Assembly: GCA_039881145.1 (NCBI GenBank) | Contig: JAYKKI010000039.1 | Span: 18,532,001 to 18,596,000 of the forward strand | Direction of reading: 5' to 3' | Origin: Druceiella hillmani | Lineage: Eukaryota > Arthropoda > Insecta > Lepidoptera > Hepialidae | DNA: 64,000 bases | Shown here: piece after piece, positions 24,128 through 35,590 of the stretch | How positions within the stretch are numbered: position 1 is the first letter of the stretch | Layout: every line of letters begins with the position of its first letter | Made by a program: the position numbers and the translations under genes | The notes under the pieces: model-generated | Databases searched by the model: none | Told to the model about the DNA's origin: nothing | What the model saw: the letters and a program-made list of their open reading frames with translations, nothing else

Positions 24128-24322
24128 TATACTCGACCCGCCGTCGAATATACATGAGACACTGTGAAGCAGAACTCGCAGGTTTTTCCCGACCGCAAAC
24201 AATACTATGCTCGGCCGCTCAATGTTTTTTTTCGTCTGTTCGTACTGGGCCTACCGCCGATTATACACGAGGCGCGTCGAACCGTTCGGACGTACTCGGC
24301 CTTCCGCCGAGTATACCCGAAG
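24128..24322 (+). repeat. GC-rich patch with three copies of a palindromic motif
   Basis: Related 31-base motifs lie at 24128-24158, 24242-24271 and 24292-24322. Their cores are 'actcgacccgccgtcga', 'actgggcctaccgccga' and 'actcggccttccgccgagta', each followed by 'tatac'. The third is a clear palindrome (ctcggc...gccgag). The patch is strongly GC-richer than its surroundings, and short ORFs open in several frames and both strands for that reason. Confidence 0.6.
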
Positions 24323-24469
24323 CATCTCGTCGGTGTCACGCGAGCATGCAATTTCTTCCCATAAAAAAATTGGAAAAGATGATCCAAAAGAAGTTTCCAC
24401 TTGAAAATTTGTTTTCAAAAATATGGTTCAAATATATTCAGTTTGATGCACAGGTGATGCAAAGGTAAT

Positions 24470-25597
24470 TCATATTTATGGATAATAAACAGTTTGTATG
24501 AATTGACAAGTTTGGCTGCTAGTTTGAAGTTTTACGTGTGTCCCCTCCTCGCTCAATTATGAGATACACCAATAAATAGAAAAAGTTACTATCGTTTGCT
24601 CTACGATCACTTTTATTGCAATCCTTGTTTTATATTCCATCATCAGGTCGCCATTTCTGTCAGATAACGAGTTATGATGATCATGCCATGTAATGCGGAT
24701 GTGCTCTTTTTCCCACTGAACGAACGATACGTTCGCTCTTTGTTATTGTTTTATTCTTCACTTGCAACTAGGCTTGCGAGATATAAAACCACTTTTTCAG
24801 GGACATTTCTACTACAGGTGTAGTATTTGAGGCAAAGTTAAAAACAATACCTCATTGAAGTGACATTATTTTTATATAAACTATACTATCGATATCAATA
24901 TACTACAACTACTGGTTGTTGAAGAAAAAAATTAGTTAGTAGTAGAAACAAAATGTTGGTTTAAACCTAATAAAACATTCAGATTAGTGAAAATAAATAA
25001 GGAATATATCCTCAACTGCCAAAATAAAAAGTCAAATTTTTAATACAATTTATTAACTTATCGATAATGATACCTTAATACGAAAGAATTGTATCGGTAA
25101 CCTCATCTATCCAAATTTATAAAAGTTAATGGTAAAATTTGACAAAATATTTTGCAGTACAAATTTACTTTTATTAGGATAATCAATAATTGCAATTAAG
25201 AATTTAACTATCGTAGTTAGACAACGTTAACGATTGGTTTATTATCTGTATCTAGTAATTTATTCATTTTAATCAATTTCTTGCCATCGGGAATATATAC
25301 AGTAGCTGTTAAATTTCGGAGCAATACTTTGCAATTTATTCATATTTGAAATTATGCCTTGATTAGATCCACAGTTATTGGGTTTTTCTATTAATTCAGC
25401 TATTATAACTGCAATGCGGCAATCATTATAAATCGCAATAAAAATACCAGAAAATAAATAGGCAATAAAGAATTTTATTACAATTCAGGCATTTTTTTCC
25501 ATTTTCCGGACAAATAAGTCACGGGTTTCCCGACAATCCAACTTTCAGTGGATTCGATCGTATTTCTAGATTTGCATTTAATGTACATGTCATTGGG
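24470..25597. other. Gene-free stretch
   Basis: AT-rich DNA without ORFs of note or recognisable repeats. Confidence 0.5.
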
Positions 25598-26070
25598 TTC
25601 GCTGAGTTTATATCGGCTAATTCAATTGTGTACACTGTGCGAATGTACGATTACAGGTTGCAAGTCGATTGTCTTCTTGGATTCGCTGAATTTATATCGG
25701 TTAATTCATTTATGTATACTGTGCGAATGCACGATTATAGTGTTGCAGATCAATTGTCTTCTTAGGTTCGCTGATTTTATATCGGCTAATTCAATTGTGT
25801 TCACTGTGCGAATGGGCGATTACAATGCTGCGGATCGATTGTCTCCTTGGGTTCGCTGAATTTATATCGGCTAATTCAATTGTGTACACTGTGCGAATGT
25901 ACGATTACAGTATTGCAAATTGATTGTTTTCTTAGATTCGCTGAATTTATATCGGTTAATTCATTTGTGTATACTGTGCGAATACAGTGTTGCAAACTGA
26001 TTGTCTTCTTGGATTCGCTGAATTTATATCGATTAATTCAATTGTTTATACTGTGCGAATGTACGCAACA
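25598..26070. repeat. 84-85-bp tandem repeat, about 6 copies
   Basis: The anchor 'ttcgctga' lies at 25598, 25682, 25767, 25852, 25937 and 26014. Units contain 'atttatatcggctaattcaa' and 'actgtgcgaatgtacgat'. The last unit is shortened. Because the period is near a multiple of 3, repetitive ORFs run through it (25548-25859 and 25847-26299), but they encode only the repeat. Confidence 0.93.
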
Positions 26071-27525
26071 CTACAATAGTGTTGCGAATAGCTTGGGTAG
26101 GTTTAGATTTTGTATGGTAATACTTTTTAGGGCTTATTATATATTCAAATATTATATACAACATTACATTATGCTCAGGTTAGAAGAAAACTTTGAACGA
26201 ACGACTTTTTTCCTGATGGTACATCAAATATATATAAAAGTTTTTAAAGAAGCTTTTATTTTAAACGTATTAAAAGGTTTGAAATATTTAGTAAGATAGT
26301 TAAATGAGTTCAAACTCGTTGGGGTACTCTTTACTATTAATCGTTAGCGCACCTTCCGTCTGCATTATCAGACCCTGATTGTGACATGTCTAGCCTATTA
26401 GAACTAGGATGAAATGTCGACAACAAAAGTAGCAAGAAGCAAGCTAAATAGTAGGTTTTAAATTAATAGTATATAAGTTATTATTTTCAATGTATATATA
26501 TAAGGCGAAATATATTTACTAAAAATAAAAATATGTTTTTCTACATTCGATGACGCGATACGGATGTTATAGAGGCGTCTTTTTGTTGTTATATTTTGTG
26601 CCCGTCATTTTTTGCTTTCAGTAGCTCGATTGCTTTAATTAGTCATTGCGGCGTGTTTTTAGTATTTTCTAAAGTTATTGCGAAGCTTGTTTCCTAAACA
26701 CTCACAGCAGCTTGGATATTATGAATTGATTTTATTTTTGGAGTTATGATTGGCAGTGTAATTGATTTCAAGAAGGTTTTGGAGTTTTGATTGGCGGTAG
26801 AATTTATTTTATTTTTAGAATTTATTTTATTTCTGCCAGCACACGTCGGGCTTTCTGGAGACACAAACTGTATTCTTTAAAACTCGGAAACTTGAAAATT
26901 CCCCCGGACGGCTCTTTTAAAAAGAGGGCAGTGTTCGGGGAAAGAGCCTGGATGGCAATCCTTAGTTCTGTGGAAGTGCAATCTTGAATACGGTAACATT
27001 AAGTATCTCGCTATAAGGTACCACATTTAGTCGAATGTATCAACAACAACTGTCAATCAGTTGAAATTTAATTGGGTGATTTTTTGGCTTTTTTTGCATA
27101 TCGAGGAGGTTTTTTTTATTAAATGTTAGCCTTACAATAATTTGAATATTGAGATGTTTACAATACTAGTTAGGAATATCTTCATAAAGCCATATTCTGA
27201 ATATCGTATTCGTAATGCGGACATATTGTGTTTCAAAAAAATATCTATATACCTTCACCGGTATTGTGTCTATTTTTCTCGCTTGATGATTGCTTCCGAA
27301 CTTCTTCCTTCAGCTAGGTGGTGACGGCTTTTGCTGTTGCTATCTGAGCTGTTCGAGTTGTTCGACTGGTCTTGATATTCTGAAATTAGCTGTATGCAGA
27401 CGACTCGTTCGATACTTCATATTCGTGCACAGAATTCAAAGTTAAGATTCGAAACATTATCAAAAATTATTCTAAAATGTAATGAAATAGATTAACTGTA
27501 TAATGCATCATTTACATACTCGCCG
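26071..27525. other. Gene-free stretch
   Basis: No gene supported. A segment of about 26740-26820 has small local duplications ('ggagttatgattggc' and 'ggagttttgattggc'). A loose stem could form at 26899-26941 around 'ggctcttttaaaaagag'. Confidence 0.45.
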
Positions 27526-27972
27526 AGTACAGACGAATATACTCGAATACGGGTATGTAAAGTATTTATTCGGGCGTATTCGGTAGTATAGACAAATATA
27601 TAAACGGGTATTTTCGTGGTCGTATTCGTGCACGAATTATTCGGTTAGTTATTCGACGAATTGTTTGCCGATAATCTAGTACAGACGAATAGAAACGAAT
27701 ACGGGTATGTAAACAACTTATTCGGGTGTTTACGGTAATATAGACGAATATATAAACGGGTATTTTTGTGGTCGTATTCGTGGACGAATTATTTGGCTAG
27801 TTATTCGGCGAATTGTTCGTCCGATAATTAAGTACAGAAAAATGGGAACGAATACGGGTATGGAAAGAACTTATTCGGATATATTCGTTAATATAGACGA
27901 ATATATAAACGGGTATTTTCGCGGTCGTATTCGTGGATGAATTATTCGGCGAATTGTTCGACGGTAATCTAA
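27526..27972. repeat. 152-bp tandem repeat, 3 copies, TTCG/CGAA-rich
   Basis: Units start 'agtacagacgaata' (or variant) at 27526, 27678 and 27831. Each carries 'gacgaatatataaacgggta', 'gtggtcgtattcgtg' and 'tattcggcgaattgtt'. Short inverted 'attcg/cgaat' words are scattered through each unit, so each single strand can fold extensively. Confidence 0.9.
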
Positions 27973-27979
27973 ATCAGGC

Positions 27980-28674
27980 ATAATAAATGGGCACAACGAG
28001 TCGTGCGAACTCGGCGAGTATCTCAACAATGTGACATCAGTCATTGTTTTTGTCAGGTGGCGTCAGTTGGTGGCGGAGGCGGATCGTCTCGCGCGAAACG
28101 GGAACGAGATGCGAAAGACACTCGTTAATGTGTCAAGGGCACGCTTTGACGTCGCGAACGTTGCTAATTGTTCGAGACGCAATTTTCAAAAGCGTACTGA
28201 AGAAATCTGCGGGACACGGAAAAGTTTACGGAATTCGATGTTTTGTCGCTTATCTAAAAAAATGTTCTTAAAAATATGCTTGCAATAATAATCTCTTGTA
28301 AATTTTTAGTAAGTATAAAATATGATTGCAATATTAAACTGAATTTTAGAAGAAAAATAACGTGACGTGTAAACGTCGTGTTCTCCGATACCGTCTTGTT
28401 CTTGGTCAACGAGTTGACCATACAACAGTCATTTAAAAGGCTCCAAATTAGTGGAAGTTACATTCAATGGCAGCATTTTAAGCGATAACAAGAAAATGGA
28501 AAATACCGGAAGATTTTCCTTAATATGCCACAGCTGCACGTAGGTGCAAGGCAGTTAACTTGCGCACAGAATCAACTGAAAGCTAATTTCGCGAAGGATG
28601 CCGTCTATGTCTCTCACTGAGGAAAATCATGTTAATGATGTTTGTCGTATGTTACTTTATAAATAATCCTATGT

Positions 28675-28678
<4 letters not shown>
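27980..28678. other. Gene-free stretch with a CpG-rich patch
   Basis: Bases 28050-28230 are CpG-rich ('ggcggaggcggatcgtctcg') and open to ORFs in two frames (28031-28288 and 28044-28271). Neither encodes a recognisable domain. It could be an upstream promoter or noncoding exon, but nothing shows this. Confidence 0.35.

Positions 28679-28742
<64 letters not shown>
28679..28742. repeat. (TA)n microsatellite
   Basis: An uninterrupted TA tract of about 32 units. Confidence 0.97.
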
Positions 28743-28743
<1 letters not shown>

Positions 28744-28758
28744 CTTAACCGTTACCAA

Positions 28759-29245
28759 GTTATTATCCTTTAAGCAGACTTCCGCATGTTGTATCGAAGC
28801 AAAACCTTTGTTTTGACAGCTACGTAAAATGGCGCCATATTTATGTAAAAGTAGCTAAAACATTGCAAGTTACGCCTGACTTCAGGTTATTTAAATATTT
28901 CTTTCGATAATTTAGTGAGTTTAGTCTTATTAGTAGAATTAATTGAGTGAACTGAGAAGTAAAACGACGAATGTTTATAGTTAACATAAAAATTATGTTA
29001 CGTAGTTATTAACATTTAAGCAGACGTCCGCATGTTGTATCAAAGCAAAACCTTTATTTTGACAGCTACGTACTTTAAAATGGCGTCATATTTACGTAAA
29101 AGTAGCTGAAACATTGCAAGTTACGCCTGACTTCAGGTTATTTAAATATTTCTTTCGATAATATAGTAAATTTAGATTTATTAGTAGAATTAAGTGAGCG
29201 AACTGAGAAGTAAAACGACGAATGTTTATCCTTAATTTATAAAAA
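28759..29245. repeat. 246-bp tandem duplication
   Basis: The anchor 'ttaagcagac' lies at 28770 and 29016. Both copies run through 'cgcatgttgtatc', 'aagttacgcctgacttcagg' and 'actgagaagtaaaacgacga'. Divergence is a few percent. Bases 29246-29956 downstream hold no supported gene. Confidence 0.93.
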
Positions 29246-29956
29246 TGATGTTATGTGTTAAATTAGATACCAAGAAACTTTCTTTACATAATTTAGAATA
29301 CATTTAAACTACATTTCCAGAAACGTCAATAAAGCCCGTACTCGAGAATTGAGGAATGTAACAGGATCATATACATTACCAAATAATAAATTTCGTAAAA
29401 CACTTTATATTGTCGAAGGAAATAATAAAATGTATAACTGACAATTTGAGATCCACCATTAAAGTGACAACGAATAAACATTACTTGATGCGCAACAAAA
29501 CAAAATAACCTATAAAAACGCGTCGTCAACAAAATAGCTCCGTCCTTTTCTTTCTTCTTGTAAAATAATATGAGAGTATTCTTTTCTCTCAACCGACAAA
29601 CAATAGCTTTACTTTAACGAAAAATAAGGGTTAAGATAAAGCCAGTGATTTACAACATGCTGATTTTTAATGCGAACGTTAAGACAACCGACATTTTCGT
29701 GCGTAAACATAAAGATAATGTATACGTTAAGTAAAGTGATGCAATATAGTTCTGAATGTCAAAAAAATCATATTGCATCTCCCCAAGGTCAATAGTCGTG
29801 GCAGAGCGTTTGATGAGTTTGATGAGTACAGTATATCAAACATAACGAAGTTTAGGGTTAACATTGAAATTGAATATAAATTATACTAACATACAATTTA
29901 ATTGATATTATAGAATCATCAAATTGTATTTTTTTGCAAACTCTAAGTAGAATACT

Positions 29957-30309
29957 AATGGTTGGTTTCTGAGGATACTAAATAACTTTAAATGGTTGGT
30001 TTCTGAGGATACTAAATAACTTTAAATGGTTGGTTTCTGAGGATACTAAATAACTTTAAATGGTTGGTTTCTGAGGATACTAAATAACTTTAAATGGTTG
30101 GTTTCTGAGGATACTAAATAACTTTAAATGGTTGGTTTCTGAGGATACTAAATAACTTTAAATGGTTGGTTTCTGAGGATACTAAATAACTTTAAACGGT
30201 TGGTTTCTGAGGATACTAAATAACTTTAAACGGTTGGTTTCTGAGGATACTAAATAACTTTAAATGGTTGGTTTCTGAGGATACTAAATAACTTTAAATG
30301 GTTGGTTTA
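29957..30309. repeat. 34-bp tandem repeat, about 10 copies
   Basis: The unit 'aatggttggtttctgaggat' plus 'actaaataacttta' repeats every 34 bp from 29957. Copies are nearly identical, with only a 't' to 'c' change ('aaacggttgg') in two inner units. The array ends at 'ggttggtttaaaaaaaaatg'. Confidence 0.97.
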
Positions 30310-31310
30310 AAAAAAAATGGTTGGTGGAAACTAAAGTTATTACTTTGATAAACCACAAATAAATATAAATGTGTTTGTGAGTTGTATTACGTCCGTTTAG
30401 CGAATATTGGTTCGATAAGCATTTCCTCTGCCAACCATTAGATGACTATTTCTTTGAAATTAAATTTTAAACCTAGTGTTTAATAAAATACACATAAATA
30501 TAACAAATTGTTAAATATAATTATAATTAAAAATCGTATAATTTTGAAATAACATAGGCTGGATATAGTTTTGATGCCGATTTTAAAATATTAAGTTTGA
30601 CGTTTACCTTAGAGTTCAAATGGAATATCGAATAGATAAACCGCTGTCAAATGTACCTCTGAAACTCACTATTAGTTTTATGAGCAGACGTCAGCTGCCG
30701 CGTCCTGAATTATAATTCTTCACGATCCATCTCTTTCCACTAAGGCGGTGTGCTTTTTCAATTTCAGATATAATTTAGATTTCACGGTATAGGTATGCGC
30801 GAATATTACTGTGGAAGAAAAACAGTTGAGAAAATTCAGTTAGGCTTTATCCGTTCATTGCACCGGAAGTTCGGAGCTCGCTGGCTCCGGGACTATCGTA
30901 TCATTTATGGTAATGCGTTCGAAAAAAGAAAAAAGAAATGTCAGGTTCGTTGGAGTGAGGCTACGGATATGGAAATATTTATGCTCCGCGTTTTTTACTT
31001 TTATTTTGTTTCACCTTTTTTGCTTCGCAGCTTAACTTTTTGCTGCCAGCTATTTTGTTTAAGGCGTGTGATAATTTTCATGCGGGTGGTTGTCGGACTA
31101 TTTATAAAGAATCCGTTCAACTGTTGATCTGTCTATACGATATCCTCATACAGTTTTCTACTTGGAGAGTGTGTTCAGGGAATCGTAACATTTATTATTC
31201 TAAAGTATCCAAATACGCAATGTGCTATTGTTTTAAAATGAACTGACCTACAATCTCATTACGAGTCACGTTTAATTATTAACCAACGTGTCGTTCGTCT
31301 ATTCAATGCG
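30310..31310. other. Gene-free stretch upstream of the promoter candidate
   Basis: The 110-codon ORF at 30795-31127 has no recognisable domain. A short GC-richer segment at 30860-30900 contains an ETS-like 'accggaagt' word and the inverted 'ggagctcgctggctcc'. It could belong to the NPC1 promoter region. Confidence 0.35.
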
Positions 31311-31445
31311 CACTAGTGGTCGGGAGCAGCGTGGTCGATACGGTTGAGGGTGGTGGGCTAGGCGCCGGCCGGCAAGGCAGGAGGGGCGGACTCGTGGGGG
31401 TGTGGCGCCCACGTCACGAGCAGCTTATAGGGGCGGATCTGTAGC
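31311..31445 (+). promoter_or_regulatory. Candidate CpG-rich promoter upstream of NPC1
   Basis: This is one of the most GC- and CpG-rich patches of the window. It has two identical GC-box-like words 'ggggcgga' (31383-31390 and 31430-31437), the palindrome 'ggcgccggccgg', and 'cccacgtcacgag' containing a CRE/E-box-like ACGTCA core. It lies about 1.1 kb before the candidate signal-peptide exon and 4.5 kb before the first certain NPC1 exon, on the correct side of the gene. No TATA box or initiator is decisive. The promoter assignment is an inference from composition and position. Confidence 0.35.
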
Positions 31446-32534
31446 TGTGATGTTTATTGTGGAAGTTTGAATTCTCTCGTTTGGTCGACTCGGATGCGAT
31501 TTGATTATTTCCTTGACTGTATGCTTACCAGGAGAACTAAAATACATATCTGCCTGTTGGCAATATCCTCATTTATTCAACCTTGGATTTCAGCGAGCCC
31601 CGTTAACATACGGTTTTTCGAGTGTCTGTGATCACGTTTATGTTTATCTATAATTTGCTGGCCGTTCAATGTCCGTTCCGTCTTTATGGCATTCAGTTGA
31701 TGGTTTTTATGTGCCAATGTCACGTTAGAATCTACAAGATCAAAATGCGTAAAACAACGAAGCGTCGTTTGAGGTCAATGTATAAAGTGCGGGCTCCACC
31801 TGTCAAAGTAACTCGAAATACAAAGAAAATGATAATTGTAATGTAATGATTACGCAGATTTATGCATTAATTTCGATTTATTTAATTTGGCATGGCGGCA
31901 GATTTTTCAAATATGACTTTATTTTTTGCAAGTTATAATTACTTTTGTATGTGCACTAATTGCAGTGATTTCATAAAATACATAGTTTCGGTCATATAGT
32001 CTGTCACAACAGTTATGATTTATAACAAGACATATTTGTGTCGATATCAGATTTAATTATCTACATCTAAACTTAACGGTTGATTTAACCGCTAAATCCA
32101 TGGTGCAGCAAGTCTGCTATACTATTTTAAATACCTCTTTAAGTTTACAGCTATCCAGAACTTGAGCAATTTTCTCTTTTGCTAAGGCAACTTTATGTTT
32201 ACTTTATGCCAATGATAGGAAAGCTAATAACACCTTTTTGTAACCATTTTAACCTTTTCGTTTTTCGTTATGTTTTTTTAATAGAAACATAAGTCATGTA
32301 GTTGAGGGTTAACCGAGTACTCGATGACTATTTATTGGCCGTGATATCCAAGTGCTCTTGATCTGATTTTGTTCGTTGGACAGGAATGGATGTGGCATTG
32401 CTCTGTAGTACTAGTCTGACGGTCGTCTGTATCCAAAGCCGTTGCCCTGTTTGTATGATTACGGATATACGAGTTCGTTTGACATTAATCATTCATTCCA
32501 ACATTTCATACAACCTTTGTTCGACCATTACATA
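31446..32534. other. No feature recognised (possible 5' leader)
   Basis: If transcription starts in the CpG-rich patch, this would be the 5' leader or a leader intron. ORFs here (for example 31622-31846) have no domain. Splice signals cannot be chosen without transcript data. Confidence 0.35.
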
Positions 32535-32613
32535 ATGGAGTCTCGGCTTGTAAAAGAATGCGTATTCGTATTGTTAGTGATAGTATATGGGGTTTTTGAA
32601 CCTAAACAACAAT
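32535..32613 (+). CDS. NPC1: Candidate NPC1 first coding exon (signal peptide)
   Basis: An ATG in good context (A at -3, G at +4) opens 26 codons. A charged start (ESRLVKE) leads into a hydrophobic core (VFVLLVIVYGVF), then EPKQQ and the first base of a Cys codon, just before a possible GT donor at 32614. Without splicing, the frame ends in TGT TAG. The layout (signal peptide, then QxC) matches the start of NPC1 proteins, where the mature N-terminal domain begins with a conserved Cys. Weak points are a non-ideal donor (gttaga) and no matching next exon found. It could be a chance ORF. Confidence 0.4.
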
Positions 32614-32886
32614 GTTAGACCAGATATAGCGGTCGTTCACGGAGGTGAATACAGAAGTCATTCTTTGTTCATTCTTTTATCGCGTTTTGTAATTTTTTGT
32701 GCTGGGAAGTTTCAGAATTTCTCTGTAGCGTGTATGTGTTGGTTTTTTGCTATGACACGCGAAATTATCGGTATTGTTGATTCGTTCTGTCGCCAGCGAT
32801 AATGATGATTAATCGGAAATTCGATAATGGATAAATCGTTTCCGCATTTCAGCTGAATGTGATAATATGTCCGCGTTTAGGTTTCC

Positions 32887-34075
32887 TTTAATTTAAATTA
32901 GGTTATTTGTTCGTAACGGTACAATGCTCGCGAAAGCAATGATACGTTTGAGATATTAAAAGGTCAGTTTCAGTAACAATGTTGCTTTCAGCTGTTCCCG
33001 TTATCCTGTGATTCAGCAGTTATAATTCGCTGAAGTTAAAGGGCGCGTTCTTTAATTTAAATTAGGTTATTTATTCGTAACGGGACAATGCTGCGAAAGT
33101 AATGATATTTTTGAGATATTAAAGGGTCAGTTACAGTAATAAAAATGTATTTCAGATGTTACCGATATTCTGTGATTCAGCAGATATAATTCACTAAAGT
33201 TTAAGGCCGCGTCCTTTGATTTATATATATTCTTTATATATATTATATATTCTTTTATATATTTCTTTTAGAGGTTTCCGATCTTCTATCATTCAGCAGT
33301 TGCAATTAACTGAAGTTTTGGTCTTCAAATGAGGTTATTTGTGCGTAACGATGCAATGGTTGCGAAAGCAATAATATGTTTGCGATATTAAAGGGTCAGT
33401 TTCAGTAATAATGTTTATTTTAGGGGTCTCCGATCTTCTATGATTCAGCAGTTGCAATTAACTGAAGTTAAAAGGCACGTCTTCAAATGAGGTTATATGT
33501 GCATAACGGTGCAATGGTTGCGAAAGCAATGATATGTTTGCGATATTAAAGGGTCAGTTTCAGTAATAATGTTTATTTTAGGGTTCTTCGATCTTCTATG
33601 ATTCAGCAGTTGCAATTAACTGAAGTTAAAAGGCACGTCTTCAAATGAGGTTATATGTGCATAACGGTGCAATGGTTGCGAAAGCAATAATATGTTTGCG
33701 ATATTAAAGGGTCAGTTTCAGTAATAATGTTTATTTTAGGGGTCTCCGATCTTCTATGATTCAGCAGTTGCAATTAACTGAAGTTAAAAGGCACGTCTTC
33801 AAATGAGGTTATATGTGCATAACGGTGCAATGGTTGCGAAAGCAATGATATGTTTGCGATATTAAAGGGTCAGTTTCAGTAATAATGTTTATTTTAGGGT
33901 TCTTCGATCTTCTATGATTCAGCAGTTACAATTAACTGAAGTTAAAAGGTGCGTATTCAAATGAGATTATATGTGCATAACGGTGCAATGGTTGCGAAAT
34001 CAATTATATATTTGAGATATTAAAGGGTTATTTTCAGTAATAATGTTTCTTTTAGGGGTCTCCAATATTCTGATA
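32887..34075. repeat. ~158-bp satellite with dimeric higher-order structure
   Basis: The anchor 'gattcagcag' (or variant) lies at 33010, 33174, 33290, 33442, 33600, 33758 and 33916, with the last four exactly 158 bp apart. In this inner part two monomer types alternate: 'ggggtctccgatc' followed by 'gcaatgatatg', then 'gggttcttcgatc' followed by 'gcaataatatg'. This gives a 316-bp dimer. The outer copies are diverged, and one carries a 'tatatattcttt' insertion near 33220-33265. Confidence 0.92.
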
Positions 34076-34154
34076 GAGAAGTTACACGAGAGGGCACGAT
34101 GCAATATTGTACAGTGGTGTTGTCAAAAGTAGATGCATTTTTTTTATTCTCCAG

Positions 34155-34330
34155 TTTTTTAGGCTCCGTTTCGCAAATTTCGAAAAACGGTACCCTTAAT
34201 GATCACTTTTTCGTCCGTCCCTCCGTCTGTCTGTCAAAGCTCTTTTTTTCGGAAACGGTCTGAGATCTCAATTTGAAATTAATATCGTATACGGAAGCCT
34301 ATGACCTTGCATATGTGTAAAAATTGTTTC
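34155..34330 (+). repeat. Diverged lepidopteran-type dispersed repeat
   Basis: The sequence 'aggctccgtttcgcaaattt', 'cgaaaaacggtaccctt' and 'cgtccgtccctccgtctg' parallels the order of motifs in the repeat at 10555-10645. It is probably an older, longer copy of the same family. Confidence 0.5.
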
Positions 34331-34637
34331 ACGAAACAAGGTGTGGTGACCCTTTAATATATATTTTTTGTTACGAAGACTTTTATGAACAGTCTATTTT
34401 TTACGAACAAAAAATTTTATGATGTGGCCTCATTTCTTAAAGTTTTTATTTTCCCTTTTGAGATTCTAAAACCTAAAAATTTAAGTTACTCAAGAACGTC
34501 AGCAATATCCGTAGGTAGATACATTGCAAAGATATCTTATATGCAATATAAATAAATGCCGAGCTTGGTCTAGTAAACATATATCTTAAAAACTTAAAGT
34601 ATACAAACCACGTTTTAACAAACCAAGACGTGCAAAG

Positions 34638-34836
34638 CGATATTTATACTCGTTATATTGCAGCGGTATTACCGATAATTATACCCGTTATATTGCAGCG
34701 GTATTACCGATATTTATACTCGTTATATTGCAGCGGTATTACCGATATTTATACTCGTTATATTGCAGCAGTATTACCGATATTTATACCCGTTATATTG
34801 CAGCGGTATTACCGATATTTATACCCGTTATATTAT
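34638..34836. repeat. 35-bp tandem repeat, about 5.7 copies
   Basis: The unit 'gcggtattaccgatatttat' plus 'actcgttatattgca' recurs every 35 bp, with 'cagcggtatt' at 34661, 34696, 34731 and 34801 and a 'cagcagtatt' variant at 34766. ORFs over it encode only the repeat. Confidence 0.95.
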
Positions 34837-35034
34837 TCGAATTGGTTCCAAATACAAGAATCAGATCAATCTGTAATACAATTTCAAAGATATATGTTAT
34901 AAATGCCCTTCAAGGACAATAGAGTAGGTGACTACTCCTGAATTTGCTGTTTTTAGTAAAATCTCATGAAAATATGGATTAATGATGAACCTGCAGTGAA
35001 ATATTATTAAAATTAATTAATAAATAAGCAAGTT

Positions 35035-35590
35035 ATGCAGTTCTGTTTTAATGGTGGAATTGGGATATCTCCCTGTCTGATTCTCTCTTATGGAATACAA
35101 TAAAGGTTACTAAAAATGACGTCACAATTGGGTATTCATAATTTCAAGGTACAAGCTGATGAATTGTGAATTTTTTTTTAAATAATCTTAATAATTGACC
35201 GAATTATAAAAGTTTAAATTTAACCTTAAGACAAGGACAGCAATACTGTGTTGTGAGGTCATTGTTAATATTGCACATTATATTCTACAAGAGGAAAAGA
35301 GACAGGGTTATACCCAACTCTATCCGTATCTTCAAATTTAGAAGCCTATAACTGGCTTATTTTTCAATAAATTTTAGAAAAAAAGACTGGTTTTTAATTA
35401 ACTTATATTTTACAATATTGTACAAAAAATATCAAAATTTACAATGAGTCAACTACCGTATTCAGTATTGCCACGCTTGTTAAAACGTTAAGTTTCTACC
35501 TATACGATTTTGTCAATTTTTAAGATTTGTGAAATTACTTTTCCCTCCTTATAGCTTGTACCTTTAAGTTATAGCCTATGTAATAAAACA
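35035..35590. mobile_element. Nested copies of repeat family N (plus copy inside minus copy)
   Basis: Bases 35116-35475 form a plus-oriented copy that starts 'caattgggtattcataattt' and ends 'gagtcaactaccgta'. It is the reverse complement of 60703-61078. The sequence on either side (35040-35112 and 35478-35590) reads as the two halves of an older copy in the opposite orientation, interrupted between 'aaaaatgacgtca' and 'cagtattgcc'. The corresponding uninterrupted stretch is seen at 60900-60930 as 'aaaaatgacctcataacaca'. There is no ORF and no clear terminal inverted repeat, so the class is unknown. Confidence 0.7.

Noticed and set aside
23933..24468. Cluster of overlapping ORFs on both strands
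   Set aside because: Explained by the GC-rich palindromic repeat patch. All frames are open to a similar degree and none has a domain.
25548..26299. Two long plus-strand ORFs with repeated RLIQLCTLCECT
   Set aside because: They are translations of an 84-85-bp tandem DNA repeat and shift frame with the 85-bp units.
30795..31127. 110-codon plus-strand ORF
   Set aside because: Basic start then Phe/Leu-rich tail with no family match. It looks like a chance ORF next to the CpG-rich region.
32716..32790. Possible second NPC1 exon after 'tctgtag' (SCMCWFFAM)
   Set aside because: It joins in phase 1 but lacks the CxWYGxC and CxYxG landmarks, and its phase at the next junction does not fit.
35043..35110. 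Possible NPC1 exon after 'ttatgcag' (FCFNGGIG)
   Set aside because: Wrong phase for the flanking exons, lacks the expected Cys/Trp-Tyr-Gly motif, and is part of the nested family N repeat.
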